DNA of 64,000 nucleotides, taken from positions 8,104,501-8,168,500 of the forward strand of contig NZ_CP100604.1 of NCBI RefSeq assembly GCF_031202265.1, given 5' to 3'. The notes below the pieces were generated by a model. It ran no database searches. It had not been told where the DNA came from and was given only the letters and a program-made list of their open reading frames with translations. A program made the position numbers and the translations under genes. Shown here piece after piece: positions 37,029-46,506 of the stretch (its first letter is position 1; each line of letters opens with the position of its first letter). Source of the DNA: Bradyrhizobium sp. Ash2021. GTDB taxonomy: Bacteria; Pseudomonadota; Alphaproteobacteria; Rhizobiales; Xanthobacteraceae.

Positions 37029-37711
37029 GTTGGGATAGGTTCCAGAGTTGGGAATTAATGGGGGGGCAAGCTCTAAAGAGATTACCCTATAGAGGTCTCA
37101 CCCCCATTCTTTGGGGCAGCTAATAAGGAAGGGGACAGTGGAGGAGGAGACAGAAGATTTGCAGATTGCCAGCGACTAGCTACAAACCTCTGTTCCCCCA
37201 TAGTGGGGCTCTGTGGGTAGCTGCTAATTGCTTCTTTCCCTTTTCCCTTGCTGTAGTGCGTATCGACGTTGTCTGCCTAAGTAATTGGTTTTGTTACCAC
37301 TAGCCGAAACGGCCATATAACTGCACAGCCATCTGTTCCCAGCTTTGGGCAGAACAGGGCAGCCCTCCAATGCCCGCAGAAGCCCGTAGGAAGCCCGTGG
37401 GTGCGTCGGGCGCCATGTCTAGTCCTGCAGCGGTCAGCCATAGAGGCCACCAGCGGCCTCCGCTGAGGCTCCTCTGGCGCGTCGGTACCAGAGTGCCCAT
37501 GCAGGGGCCTGTCGTTCCACCCCGCCCGGCCATGGTGCCCTACCGGTACTCTCAGCGAAGCACACCGCCCTGTTCAGCCGAGCAGAGGCCAAAGGCTTTA
37601 GCCGTCGATTTTTGAAAGGGGCCCCGTCTCGATCCTGCCCAAGGGGCCCCATGCCCGGCCGGAGTCCCTTAGCTGTCCATTAGCGGGCGGCGGCGGGTCG
37701 CCCCCTCCCTG
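37029..37711. other. Non-coding gap within the island
   Basis: About 680 bp. Frames on both strands are short and lack starts with ribosome-binding sites. There are purine-rich runs (aaggggacagtggaggagga) near 37131. Nothing further can be supported; a promoter for the helicase should lie near its left end. Confidence 0.4.
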
Positions 37712-38383
37712 TCAAGCCCGCTCAAGAATGTTTGCGATTGACTGCGCGTACCACATCCCGCCGCGCGCCGTAGGGATGCCTCGCGCATTCAACGCATCCG
37801 CAATCTGCCGCAGCGTGCTCGCACCGGCCTTTTGGGCCTCGCGGATGATCGGCAGAACATTCGCCGCGTAGCGGTCAGCCTCGGCTTTCACGGCTTGCAC
37901 CGCGCTCTTGCGGGCCGTGTGGAGCTTGGGGTTACCAAGGGATACCCCGCGAGCCTTGGCGGCCTTAAGCGCCTGACGTGTCCGCGTGGAGATGAGCGCC
38001 CGTTCCTTCTCGGCTAGAGCGGCGAATAGGTGGAGGACAAACGGGTCAACGTCAGGCCCCAGCTCTGCGACGAGAAACGGCACCTTGTGAGCCATGAGCC
38101 CGGAGATGAAGTGCACGTCGCGGCTCAGGCGGTCCAGCTTGGCGACAGCGACTTGGCACCTGAGTTTCCGTGCGGCAGCCAGCGCCGCCTTGAGCTGAGG
38201 CCGGCGGTCCAGGGCGTCTGCCCCCTTCCCTTTTTCGACCTCTACGAACTCACGGGCCACCTCGAAGCCCTCGGTTTGCGCGAATTGCGCGAGTGTGTGC
38301 CGCTGCGCCTCAATGCCGAGCCCAGAGTGGCCCTGCCCTGACGTGGACACGCGGATGTAAGTGACGAGCGGTGCGGTTCGCAT
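37712..38383 (-). CDS. Serine recombinase (resolvase family)
   Basis: From [20 protein letters not shown] at 38383 (223 residues). The N-terminal resolvase domain has the catalytic Ser in [20 protein letters not shown], the [20 protein letters not shown] core with conserved Arg/Asp, and the long helix [22 protein letters not shown]-terminal HTH-like segment follows ([20 protein letters not shown]). It is a small resolvase/invertase type, not a large serine integrase. It may resolve or invert island DNA. Confidence 0.88.
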   Translation of the reverse strand: MRTAPLVTYIRVSTSGQGHSGLGIEAQRHTLAQFAQTEGFEVAREFVEVEKGKGADALDRRPQLKAALAAARKLRCQVAVAKLDRLSRDVHFISGLMAHKVPFLVAELGPDVDPFVLHLFAALAEKERALISTRTRQALKAAKARGVSLGNPKLHTARKSAVQAVKAEADRYAANVLPIIREAQKAGASTLRQIADALNARGIPTARGGMWYAQSIANILERA

Positions 38384-38477
38384 GGTCGGAGGGCTCTCCA
38401 TCGGCCTGTAAAGAACCTTATCAACCGATTAGGATTTATACAACGCGCGTTTTGGAATCTCTGCGATTCCGTTTTGC

Positions 38478-38852
38478 ATGGCTTTAACGATTAAGAAGCA
38501 CTCAAGGACCATGATGGCCGTATTGGCTGCGACCCGACGCGTACACGGTGGTATCAGCACTATGCCGCTCTTTAACCTCTATGCCGTTCCGATCATGGAT
38601 GGTGCCTTTGCAAGCACGTACCGCATCCTCGACGAGAACCCGCATCTCAATAGTGTTTCTGCGGTGGTCGCCGCTCGTGCAACCGCTGAAGAAGCCAGAG
38701 AGAATGTCCATCGCGCCGCAGAAGCAGTGCGAAGTGCAAGCGGCTTTTTTGGGGAGATGAAGGCGCAGCGAGCCCTTCGACAAGCGGGCTACGCGGCTAA
38801 ACTAGCTCTCGACGCTCTGGTCGCTACCGCCGATAGGCACGACCGGGGATAA
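38478..38852 (+). CDS. Hypothetical protein (124 aa)
   Basis: MALTIKKHSRTMMAVLAATR... is an open frame with plausible codon use. A helical, Ala-rich C-terminal half (TAEEARENVHRAAEAVRSAS) follows a beta-like start. It has no domain, signal peptide or strong ribosome-binding site. An internal ATG (MPLFNLYAVPIMDG, near 38562) is a good alternative start and would give 96 residues. It lies 60 bp before the HEPN-like gene on the same strand, so the two may form a pair. Confidence 0.45.
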   Translation: MALTIKKHSRTMMAVLAATRRVHGGISTMPLFNLYAVPIMDGAFASTYRILDENPHLNSVSAVVAARATAEEARENVHRAAEAVRSASGFFGEMKAQRALRQAGYAAKLALDALVATADRHDRG

Positions 38853-38910
38853 GTAGGAGAGCGTAGCTCCGGGACGTCGAAGGGCGGCGTTCCGGCGGGC
38901 TTTGGAGTTT

Positions 38911-39465
38911 ATGATGGCGAAAACGCCTGTTGCCGCGGAAGCAGTTTTTCAGCACGCCGAATGCTTTTATCAAGCTTTCGCGGCGCTCCGTAGCCTCAGC
39001 CCCGATCCTCGTGAGAATATGCACGGCGCCATCACCCTGGTGGAACCGCTCATCGTGCTTGCCTCACTTACGAGCGAGCTATTCTTGAAATGTCTCATTT
39101 GCATCGAGACAGGCGATACGCCGCGTGAGCACAATCTTAAGGAATTGTTCGATCAACTTAGCGAGGGGACGCGTGCTCGAATTCAGCGTTTCTGGGATCG
39201 CGAAGTTGCGGCGCGCAAGCGCGAAGAATGGGACAATTTAGAGAAATTTGGCCTGAAGATGCCTCGCGACCTGCCATCGGCCCTCGCCAAGGGAAGCAAT
39301 GCATTCATACGATACCGATACAGCTACGAGGGAAATACGGAGGGCTTGCATTACTACCTCGAAGAACTTCCAGCGCTGCTCCAAAAGCTCATTTTGGAAA
39401 TGAACCCAAATCTTGAGTCGTGTCGCCGGGCACCTCTTCCGTTGCTAGGCGTGTCCTACCATTAG
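38911..39465 (+). CDS. HEPN-like helical protein
   Basis: About 184 residues, all-helical in pattern. EPLIVLASLTSELFLKCLIC and PREHNLKELFDQLSEGTRAR resemble the core of HEPN-type proteins (a helix with buried charged residues, then HNL-x3-F). The RNase signature Rx4-6H is not plain here, so activity is doubtful. HEPN proteins are common as toxins or defence effectors, and this one lies in a defence-rich island, but the assignment rests on pattern only. TTG at 38902 is an alternative start. Confidence 0.4.
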   Translation: MMAKTPVAAEAVFQHAECFYQAFAALRSLSPDPRENMHGAITLVEPLIVLASLTSELFLKCLICIETGDTPREHNLKELFDQLSEGTRARIQRFWDREVAARKREEWDNLEKFGLKMPRDLPSALAKGSNAFIRYRYSYEGNTEGLHYYLEELPALLQKLILEMNPNLESCRRAPLPLLGVSYH

Positions 39466-39510
39466 CGTCAGCGGCTACTTTGCTTCCTGAGAACACAAGC
39501 GCGCGGATGA

Positions 39511-41013
39511 TCAGCCTGATTCGGAAGGCTGAATCTCTACAATGCTATACGGCCTCCTCAGGGATATGATGGTTCCGCGATCCACTAGCCGCATTTTTGG
39601 GTTTTGCTGAGCCAAAGCGGCTTCTTCCATCGGGAGCATGACCGCAACAGCAGGTGTTTTCAGTCGTGCTAGATCATCTATCGTGACCGTGCGAATCGGC
39701 CTCCTGACGTAGACCAGCATGTTGTATTCGGTCGAGTTGGTGAGAACGTAGAGGGGGCCAGGCCTGTCCTGTAGAGCAGCAGCAATCGCTTCCCCGGCTA
39801 TCTGGCTTTCTTGAAACAGATGCGGCCAGAAAGGCATCGCGACCCAGCCCCGAATGAGCAGCCCGCCGAAAATCAGATAGCTCACGGTCAGCGTCGACGC
39901 GATTAGCCGGGGCTTGGTGCGGCGCCAATCTTCGAACACGAGCCCACAAATTACCGCGAGGGTGAGAGTCGCTGGCATTGCATAGCGCGTAGCGACACCG
40001 CCGGGCCAGATGACCAAAACTACCGTGCAGACCACCGAGTAGAGTATCGCTGCAAGCAACAGGTCATGCTCGCCGACTCTCCATCTGCGCGACATGATAA
40101 AGACCGCCGGTCCTATCAAAATTGTCGCTGGCAGAACTTCTGCAAGCATGCTCACGACGAAATCAAGGTGGTCGCGGACGAGCTGAAGACCGGTTGTAGT
40201 CAGCAGCCGAGAATGAACCGTCCAGTACTCAAGATCATGCGGTTGGTACACGAGCAGATACCAGCCACCGATGACCAGCGCCGCAAGAACATTAGTGACA
40301 ATGAATGCGGGAATCTGACTGCGTTGCCGTTGCAGCAGGAGATAAGCGCCAACGCCGAGCGTAAAGTAAGCAACGGGTTGTGGACCTTTGGTAAGACCTG
40401 CGAGGGCGATCAAAAGACCGATGCTGCCCCACCTGAGCGGCGTCATTCGCTTGCTGATCGTCCCCTGCCACCAGCTACAGAACGCTGCAAACAAGAGCGT
40501 TGACATCACAATGTCCGGCTCAGCGTTGATGAACTTCGGGGCGACCATCGGCGTGCTAAGCCAACAGAGCACCCCAAATACCGCAGCGGCTTTGCCGGTA
40601 ATCGACCTCAACAAGCCGTAGATGAGAAATGCGCCCGCAAGGAAAAATCCAAGGTGCGGAATACGGAGGGACCAAAGTGTCACGCCACCGGTGAGTTCAC
40701 CAAACAGCGCGCTGATCCAGGACAGCAGAACCGGGCGTTCGGCAAAGCGGTCACCATAGAGGAAGGGTGTAAGCCAATGGCCATCTTCCATCGCGCCGCG
40801 TGCGATTGCGATTATCCGGCCTTCTTCTAGGTTTGAGGCGCGCACAATAGTGGCGGGAATTGCCTGAATGATGAAGAGCCCGATTACCCAAAGGATTGGC
40901 CACTGGGCCTTATCCAAACGGGAGAATTGGGAAAGCAGCCATTCGCCAGGCGCGAAAACATAACTCGACACCCGTGCGATAGCTGCACGGTTAACGAAGC
41001 CCACCGAATGCAT
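39511..41013 (-). CDS. Glycosyltransferase family 39-like membrane protein
   Basis: A 500-residue polytopic membrane protein with about 11 TM segments. The first large loop carries the catalytic acidic pair region ASNLEEGRIIAIARGAMEDG followed by WLTPFLYGDRFAERP, as in ArnT/PMT-type (GT39/GT83) transferases that use polyprenyl-phosphate sugars. The C-terminal soluble domain (PGPLYVLTNSTEYNMLVYV) is short. The likely role is adding a sugar to a lipid, LPS or protein outside the inner membrane. It is cargo in a mobile island and could alter a surface receptor, but no phage link is shown. Confidence 0.8.
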   Translation of the reverse strand: MHSVGFVNRAAIARVSSYVFAPGEWLLSQFSRLDKAQWPILWVIGLFIIQAIPATIVRASNLEEGRIIAIARGAMEDGHWLTPFLYGDRFAERPVLLSWISALFGELTGGVTLWSLRIPHLGFFLAGAFLIYGLLRSITGKAAAVFGVLCWLSTPMVAPKFINAEPDIVMSTLLFAAFCSWWQGTISKRMTPLRWGSIGLLIALAGLTKGPQPVAYFTLGVGAYLLLQRQRSQIPAFIVTNVLAALVIGGWYLLVYQPHDLEYWTVHSRLLTTTGLQLVRDHLDFVVSMLAEVLPATILIGPAVFIMSRRWRVGEHDLLLAAILYSVVCTVVLVIWPGGVATRYAMPATLTLAVICGLVFEDWRRTKPRLIASTLTVSYLIFGGLLIRGWVAMPFWPHLFQESQIAGEAIAAALQDRPGPLYVLTNSTEYNMLVYVRRPIRTVTIDDLARLKTPAVAVMLPMEEAALAQQNPKMRLVDRGTIISLRRPYSIVEIQPSESG

Positions 41014-41350
41014 TCACAAATTCCCCCAGCCCAGTCTCACTAAGCCCAACTTTACGCGCGGGATCAAGGGAGTGAGTGGCGGCGCGCTGGCCCCATGAGC
41101 CGCGCATCCTAGGGCTCACCGTGGGGCGAGCGTCCCCTCAGTGCCTCCCTGTGGTATTCGCACGCAGCTGCAAGCTTGTCGGTGGTAGCGCAAAGTGGTA
41201 GCACTGACGAAGCAGCGAAGCTGAGTTGTGCCCGTTTTATCTGGGTTTCGTGAGCGCGCGGTCCTTCCCCTAGGGAGCGCCAAAGTTTTCAATGGCTTGG
41301 CTCCCCAGGGCGCATATGTTGCCTCCCATAAGCTGCTGCAGAGGCTATCC

Positions 41351-41617
41351 ATGACCAATGACAACGATCCAGAAATAATGCATTCGCCGCTTTCAGGGCC
41401 CGTCACCCACGATGGGATAACCGTGAGCGTGGAAATTTACAGAATGCGTAGCGGCGGCGATGGATGGTCTCTTGAGGTCGTTGATGCTGAGGGCACGTCG
41501 ACCGTCTGGGACGAGACTTATCCAACCGATCAAGATGCTTATCGAGAATTTCAGCGAGGTTTGGAAGCAGAAGGTCTCCCCGGTCTCCTGGAGGCGACGC
41601 CCAGTAATCTGCACTAG
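41351..41617 (+). CDS. Hypothetical protein (88 aa)
   Basis: MTNDNDPEIMHSPLSGPVTH begins at ATG 41351. The later part (GITVSVEIYRMRSGGDGWSL, EVVDAEGTSTVWDETYPTD) is conserved in style with short rhizobial proteins of unknown role. It is beta-rich and acidic, with no membrane segment. It is intact. The longer frame from 41228 adds sequence that does not look coding. Confidence 0.6.
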   Translation: MTNDNDPEIMHSPLSGPVTHDGITVSVEIYRMRSGGDGWSLEVVDAEGTSTVWDETYPTDQDAYREFQRGLEAEGLPGLLEATPSNLH

Positions 41618-42077
41618 GCGCTTTTCGCCTCAAATCGCTTTGCTCTTCAGACACAAGGCACCCGGTGTGCATCAGTTCCTGAACGCAGATTGGGAGAAGG
41701 TCTTTTAGACCAATTTCCGAACGATGGCGCACATCCAGTCCATAACGTGGACCGAATGTTTGCGGTCCGTGGGGCTTCTACGGGAGCCAGCGGGTTCCCG
41801 GTGTGGCCTAATATGTTAATAACCGGGTGGGAGCGAGCGCACGGCGAGCCTTGGCGAGGATGACTCCCAGAGCGCCCAGAGATGACTCAGGATTCGTTTG
41901 TGCGGACGTCCGCTACCCCGGTGGCCCTCAGAAAAACGCGCACCAGTGAGTCTCCTAGAGTCATCAGCAGCGTCTCCCTCGCCCTAAAAGGGATTTCCTT
42001 GGTTCCCGGTGGGTCACGCCTGTTACCCGTTCACCAGCCATCTGCCTTCGCGGGCCGCGTGTACAAGCGCATTACGG
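41618..42077. other. Non-coding gap
   Basis: About 460 bp with only interrupted frames. Nothing is recognised. A plus-strand frame from 41882 lacks a ribosome-binding site and reads as low-complexity sequence. Confidence 0.4.
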
Positions 42078-42287
42078 TTATGATGGAGGGTTTGTGTTCT
42101 TTACCCCAAGCAATCCGAACACCGTAAACATGCCCATCGTGAAGCCGTACTTGAGCGTTTCGAATAACGACGCGATGGGTGGCGGCTGAGGGTTCGGGCC
42201 CCAGATGGCGACGGCTCCCATCACGAGGCCGCAGAGGGCCGTCAGGCAAACAGCGCACAAATAGGTCACGTTGAACCGGTCTCTCAC
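42078..42287 (-). CDS. Two-TM mini membrane protein
   Basis: 69 residues: MRDRFNVTYLCAVCLTALCG... with two hydrophobic helices (about residues 8-29 and 42-62) joined by a Pro-rich loop (WGPNPQPPPIASLFETLKYG). No family is recognised. The hydrophobic pattern makes translation plausible. Confidence 0.5.
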   Translation of the reverse strand: MRDRFNVTYLCAVCLTALCGLVMGAVAIWGPNPQPPPIASLFETLKYGFTMGMFTVFGLLGVKNTNPPS

Positions 42288-42599
42288 GACACGCTCCCAT
42301 TGGTTGGGGCAATCGTAACCACGCCGGGTAAAAATCGACTTAAACGAAACGGATTTTTAATGAATTTGTCGGTCACGGGATGTCCTTCCGACACCCCAGA
42401 ATGGCATGTAGTAAGGCGGGAATAAGATGGGTTCTAGTTAAATACGGATTAAGTGCGGGCAGATGTGAGGCAACTGGAGTTATTTTCGTGAACAAATCTT
42501 GGTTTCGTGGTGGATACTCACACTGCTGCAGATACCTCGGCAGCGGCTGTGGCCTTAAGGGCCATATTTTGAAGTCGCGCCCTCCAGTGCGTATTAAAA
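42288..42599. other. Non-coding gap
   Basis: About 310 bp. No gene, repeat or RNA structure is seen apart from the terminator that starts at its right end. Confidence 0.35.
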
Positions 42600-42632
42600 G
42601 GGTCCCATGTCACGGTAGGGGACCCATTTTTT
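42600..42632 (+). terminator. Rho-independent terminator
   Basis: gggtccc pairs with gggaccc around an 11-base loop and is followed by attttttc. It lies 20 bp beyond the stop of the minus-strand serine recombinase. The T run is on the plus strand, so it best serves a plus-strand transcript. Confidence 0.65.
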
Positions 42633-42652
42633 CAGGGTAGCGCCGTTGGAAA

Positions 42653-43342
42653 TTACGCCGCGTTGCCAAGTCTACTGAGCAGCCTTGCGACCGCAGTGGG
42701 GTGCCACTTGTTTCCTCGGGGTGCCCGGATGCCGCGCGTGTGCAATTCGTCCGCGATGCCGCGCACGGTGGTTATGCCTGAGCGTCTGATGTCGTCCACG
42801 ATGCCCCTGAGGTCCGATGCGCGCTGAGCCGCATCAGCTTTGATCTTCGCCACAGCGTCTGCGTTGCCCACTTGCTTCCCTTTGAGTGCGCGTGCGCCAT
42901 TGGGGTTGCCGAGCTTCACCCCCCGCGCCTTGGCAGCGGCTAGGGCATTCTTGGTGTTCTCGGAAATGGTCCGGCCCACGGCCTCCGCGACCGCTGCAAT
43001 AATGTGAATGGTCAGCCGGTTCGCATCCGGCATGTCCGCAGCCACGAAGTCCACCCCGCGTTCCTGGAGGCTGGAAACGAAGTGAAGATTACGGGCCAGC
43101 CGGTCTAGCCGCGCAATGACGAGCTTAGCCCCCGTCGCTTTGGCGTGACTGATTGCGGCCTGAAGCTGCGGGCGGGTGTTCCTCTTGCCGCTCTCAACCT
43201 CGACGTATTCAGCCACGAGCTTCCATCGACCGCCATTCAGATACCGGGCCACGGCCTCCCGTTGAGCTTCCAAGCCGAGTCCGCTGCGCCCTTGCTTGTC
43301 GGTGGAGACGCGCAAATAGGATACGAATTTGCCTTCTGCCAT
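42653..43342 (-). CDS. Serine recombinase (resolvase family), second copy
   Basis: A 229-residue resolvase with the catalytic Ser in SYLRVSTDKQGRSGLGLEAQ, KLVIARLDRLARNLHFVSSL and the E-helix region VAEAVGRTISENTKNALAAA, and a C-terminal HTH (TTVRGIADELHTRGIRAPRG). It is homologous to the protein at 37712 over its whole length but clearly diverged, so the two are not a recent duplication. It is adjacent to the Vsr/restriction block and may have brought it in. Confidence 0.88.
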   Translation of the reverse strand: MAEGKFVSYLRVSTDKQGRSGLGLEAQREAVARYLNGGRWKLVAEYVEVESGKRNTRPQLQAAISHAKATGAKLVIARLDRLARNLHFVSSLQERGVDFVAADMPDANRLTIHIIAAVAEAVGRTISENTKNALAAAKARGVKLGNPNGARALKGKQVGNADAVAKIKADAAQRASDLRGIVDDIRRSGITTVRGIADELHTRGIRAPRGNKWHPTAVARLLSRLGNAA

Positions 43343-43514
43343 GTCGGATGCCCCTGTTACAAATTACCGCAACGAACGTTAGATCAATGTGTAACGATCC
43401 GCAGGAACGGGCAGTAGGCATTTTTTGGAATCATAGAGATTCCGATTTGCATGGCTTCGAAACGAGGGAGGGTTGTGAATGGTGCCCTGATTTCAAGCTT
43501 GAGTGGCTTGAATT

Positions 43515-43955
43515 ATGACTGAACCGATCGCAACGGAGACCCGAGCATTGGACACGGTTAGCCGGGAACAACGCAGCCGGAACATGGCGGCAATCAAGGG
43601 CAAGAACACGAAGCCCGAATTGAGAGTTCGCCGCTTCCTGCATCAGCGCGGGCTACGCTATCGGCTTCACGTCCCCGACTTGCCGGGTAAGCCAGACTTG
43701 GCCTTTCGTACTAAGAGAGCCGTTGTCTTTGTGCACGGTTGCTTCTGGCATCAATGCCCCCACTGCCGCGTCAGTAGCCGCGAAGTAAAATCGAACGCCA
43801 GCTACTGGTTGGCGAAGCTTAAACGCAACCAAGCCCGTGACGTAGCGGCAATAACTACGCTGAGAACCGCTGGATGGAAGGTGTTTATCATCTGGGAGTG
43901 CCAAGTCGAGGACGAAACGACACTCAGCCGCCTAGCTAAAGCGCTAGAGGTTTAG
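43515..43955 (+). CDS. vsr: Very short patch repair endonuclease
   Basis: A 146-residue Vsr nuclease. VSREQRSRNMAAIKGKNTKP begins the fold, and VPDLPGKPDLAFRTKRAVVF holds the catalytic Asp/Lys pair. The zinc-binding, mismatch-wedge block FVHGCFWHQCPHC is intact. Vsr nicks next to T:G mismatches produced by deamination of 5-methylcytosine and so accompanies C5 methyltransferases, as here. Its stop overlaps the stop of the convergent restriction gene by three bases. Confidence 0.94.
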   Translation: MTEPIATETRALDTVSREQRSRNMAAIKGKNTKPELRVRRFLHQRGLRYRLHVPDLPGKPDLAFRTKRAVVFVHGCFWHQCPHCRVSSREVKSNASYWLAKLKRNQARDVAAITTLRTAGWKVFIIWECQVEDETTLSRLAKALEV

Positions 43956-45223
43956 CCCCCATCTGGCTCGTCTTCCCTTACCGCTTCCTCGCTTGGTCCT
44001 TCGTAGCCAGTCTGCTTTTCGAGGGCTTCAATCGCCACTTCTACCGTCCGGACGCGCCGCGCTCGGCTTTGCGGGGTTTTGGTCGGGCGCTCCGCTGCTA
44101 TCTCCGCAACCACGGTTCGAGCCAACTCTGGCCAAATGGCCTTCAGCCGGCGCGACATTCCAGCGAGAAACCCTGCCTCAGCATCGATGTTAGACAAGGC
44201 GGCTTCTGGAGCCACTTCAAGCGCCCAATACGAGAACGCTGGAGCATCAGTTCCTATTACCGTCCGGACCTGGATAGGTGATGGTGTCGTCGGAGCGGCA
44301 GCATCGGAATCAAAAACGAAAATCCATGCTGGCCAAGGGTTGGGCTTCGGTTTTCCCGGAGCGAGGAGACTATGCGTTCCATCCGGCTCTGCGACGAGCG
44401 TGGGCGCTCCAAGGTGACGCTGCCAACTATCCCAGACCGACTGCGGGATGGCGAGAACGCATCCGGCGCAACGGTCGTGATGACCCAACTGAAACTTGAA
44501 CATCATCTGGTAGAACGTTCGCTTGAAAACGTTCGCAATGTTGGGGCCTTCTACACCCTCGGACAACCAATGCTGATTTGCCTGCAAGGTTACGGCGAAG
44601 CTCCCCGGATGCAGCCGCAGACCGTCCTTCAGATTCCGAACGGCGTGTTGATAGGAGCCATGAAAGTCGGTGGTTTGAATTTCGAGGATGCCAAATCGGC
44701 TGATGTGCGGAGCATCGTTGACCAGCGTCATTTCGACAATCGTCACGTCGAAAGCGAACTCGGGAGACCTATCGGTGGCTGGGATGGACAGCTCGCCGCC
44801 CATCTTCTCGTCAAAAAATGTGAAGACCGACTGGCCTGTCTGAAGGCGAGACAAGATGTCGTCGCGAACTTCAGATTTCACGAGATTAACTGCGGGGGTG
44901 ACAAATGGATTGCTCTCGGTCCCTAGCCCGAACAATCGACGTACAGCTCCTGCGACGATTTCAGGACTCAACGCCCTGTAGGGGCAGACAAGCCAGTCTT
45001 GCCGCGGTCCATTGCTGATGCAGCTTACAGAACACACACCCTTTGACTGGGGGTTCTTGATGCAGGCGCGATTTTCCCCGGTGGCTGCAGAAAGAAAGGG
45101 ACAACGCTCACTGGTTTGGTCGGCAACAGCTTGTGTATTAGAAACCACATTCGGGTGGATGCGGTGGCCAAACCACTCACTGACGAAATTTCCCGGCGTT
45201 CCTCGCGAAGTCTTTTTTGCCAT
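43952..45223 (-). CDS. NotI-like type II restriction endonuclease
   Basis: A 423-residue protein close in layout to NotI from Nocardia. The N-terminal metal-binding part has four cysteines (CPFLSAATGENRACI, GVCSVSC, DWLVCPYRAL). The nuclease core has EFAFDVTIVE (the Asp) and RFGILEIQTTDFHGSYQHAV, the E-x-Q of the PD-(D/E)xK site. EGPNIANVFKRTFYQMMFKF is nearly identical to the NotI block. The recognition site is probably GC-rich (NotI cuts GCGGCCGC), but specificity is inferred. It starts 2 bp after the methyltransferase stop, so it is in operon with it. Confidence 0.88.
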   Translation of the reverse strand: MAKKTSRGTPGNFVSEWFGHRIHPNVVSNTQAVADQTSERCPFLSAATGENRACIKNPQSKGVCSVSCISNGPRQDWLVCPYRALSPEIVAGAVRRLFGLGTESNPFVTPAVNLVKSEVRDDILSRLQTGQSVFTFFDEKMGGELSIPATDRSPEFAFDVTIVEMTLVNDAPHISRFGILEIQTTDFHGSYQHAVRNLKDGLRLHPGSFAVTLQANQHWLSEGVEGPNIANVFKRTFYQMMFKFQLGHHDRCAGCVLAIPQSVWDSWQRHLGAPTLVAEPDGTHSLLAPGKPKPNPWPAWIFVFDSDAAAPTTPSPIQVRTVIGTDAPAFSYWALEVAPEAALSNIDAEAGFLAGMSRRLKAIWPELARTVVAEIAAERPTKTPQSRARRVRTVEVAIEALEKQTGYEGPSEEAVREDEPDGG

Positions 45224-45225
45224 GC

Positions 45226-46506
45226 CTATTCAGCTGCTTCAGCGAAGTCTTCAGAGGGTATCCTGTAGCGAGATTTGACTGGTGATTGCCTTGATCCGTC
45301 AGAGCTGAGAAGGGCTTTGCACAGCTCTGCAGCTACAGCACGTGCGAGAAGCGGTGGCACGGCGTTGCCTACCTGATCGTACTGTGCGGAATAACTTCCC
45401 TCGAAAATGAACCAGTCGGGAAAACTCTGGATGCGAGCGGCCTCCCGGATGCTGATTGTCCGGTGTTGTTCGGGATGGGTGTACTCTCCGGACTTGGGAT
45501 CGCGAAAGCGGGTGATGATCGAACGCGCAATACCTTCCCATTTCATGCGTCGATAGCGGCGAGTGTGGTCCTTGCGCAGCGCCCTTTGCATTCCTGCTGG
45601 TAGCAGCTTGCGAGGTAAGTCTCGCCAATCCTGACCGGGCTTTAGCAACTTAATCCGCGTTATATTCTGTTTTGAAAGGTGAGCGGCATAGTGATTTGAT
45701 AGCAGCTTCGGCGCGCCTCGACGCATGGCTTCCTGATAAATGCCCTGCGGAGGTTTTCGGTAATCCGTCCCGAGTGTGCCGCCTTCGATTACGCATAAAT
45801 CCCCTATGGCTTCCTTGATGGTAACGAAACCAGCGCTCTCTTCCGGCCTGATCGTTCTATTAGGAACGAGGTCTCCAATCCCAGACTGTCCGTGAGTTGG
45901 AGCCGGGAAGCCGCCCCGACTCTTTTGATCGGTTCGCCAACCAATGAAAAACATTCGCCACCGCATCTGCGGGACGCCGTACTGAGCTGCCAGAAGCTCG
46001 GCACATTCTACCGCATATCCGGCCTCAGCGAAGGCTTTTCCGATTTCTTGAAGGACAGCACCCTTGCCAAGCGTTGCCAGTCCGGGAACGTTTTCAATTA
46101 CCACACACTTGGGCTGCAGTTCCGTGGCAAGGCGAAGAAACTCTCGAAAGAGACCATTTCGCGTGTCCCAAATTTCACGCTGACCGATGATGCTGAAGCC
46201 TTGGCAGGGTGGACCGCCAATCAGAAGATCCAACTCACCACGCTTGAGGTTCGCTGTGCCGAGAATGTCAGCAGCGCGAAGTTTCTCTATGCTCTCTCTC
46301 GCAAATGGAATGGTGGGGAAATTTCGTCGGTGGGAAAGCGCACACGATTCGTCGTGGTCAGAACAGAACACCACTTCGAAGCCAGCGTTAGTGAGTCCGA
46401 GCGTGATGCCGCCGGCCCCTGAAAATAGATCAACGGCCGTCGGGCGCCGCTGCCCCGGCACCTTTGGTGGCCTCTTCAAAACGTAGGGGTTCGCGGTGTT
46501 CGCCAT
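45226..46506 (-). CDS. C5-cytosine DNA methyltransferase
   Basis: A 426-residue methyltransferase with all core motifs: I DLFSGAGGITLGL, IV IGGPPCQGFSIIG with the catalytic Cys, VI CVVIENVPGL, VIII QMRWRMFFIGW (QxRxR), IX SIREAARIQSFPDW and X QVGNAVPPLLARA. The target-recognition region lies around residues 260-340. It is the modification partner of the NotI-like enzyme directly downstream. The 5mC it makes explains the linked Vsr repair nuclease. Confidence 0.96.
   Translation of the reverse strand: MANTANPYVLKRPPKVPGQRRPTAVDLFSGAGGITLGLTNAGFEVVFCSDHDESCALSHRRNFPTIPFARESIEKLRAADILGTANLKRGELDLLIGGPPCQGFSIIGQREIWDTRNGLFREFLRLATELQPKCVVIENVPGLATLGKGAVLQEIGKAFAEAGYAVECAELLAAQYGVPQMRWRMFFIGWRTDQKSRGGFPAPTHGQSGIGDLVPNRTIRPEESAGFVTIKEAIGDLCVIEGGTLGTDYRKPPQGIYQEAMRRGAPKLLSNHYAAHLSKQNITRIKLLKPGQDWRDLPRKLLPAGMQRALRKDHTRRYRRMKWEGIARSIITRFRDPKSGEYTHPEQHRTISIREAARIQSFPDWFIFEGSYSAQYDQVGNAVPPLLARAVAAELCKALLSSDGSRQSPVKSRYRIPSEDFAEAAE

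Noticed and set aside
41882..42127. 81-codon plus-strand frame
   Set aside because: No start signal or domain; overlaps the end of the better-supported two-TM mini-protein on the other strand.
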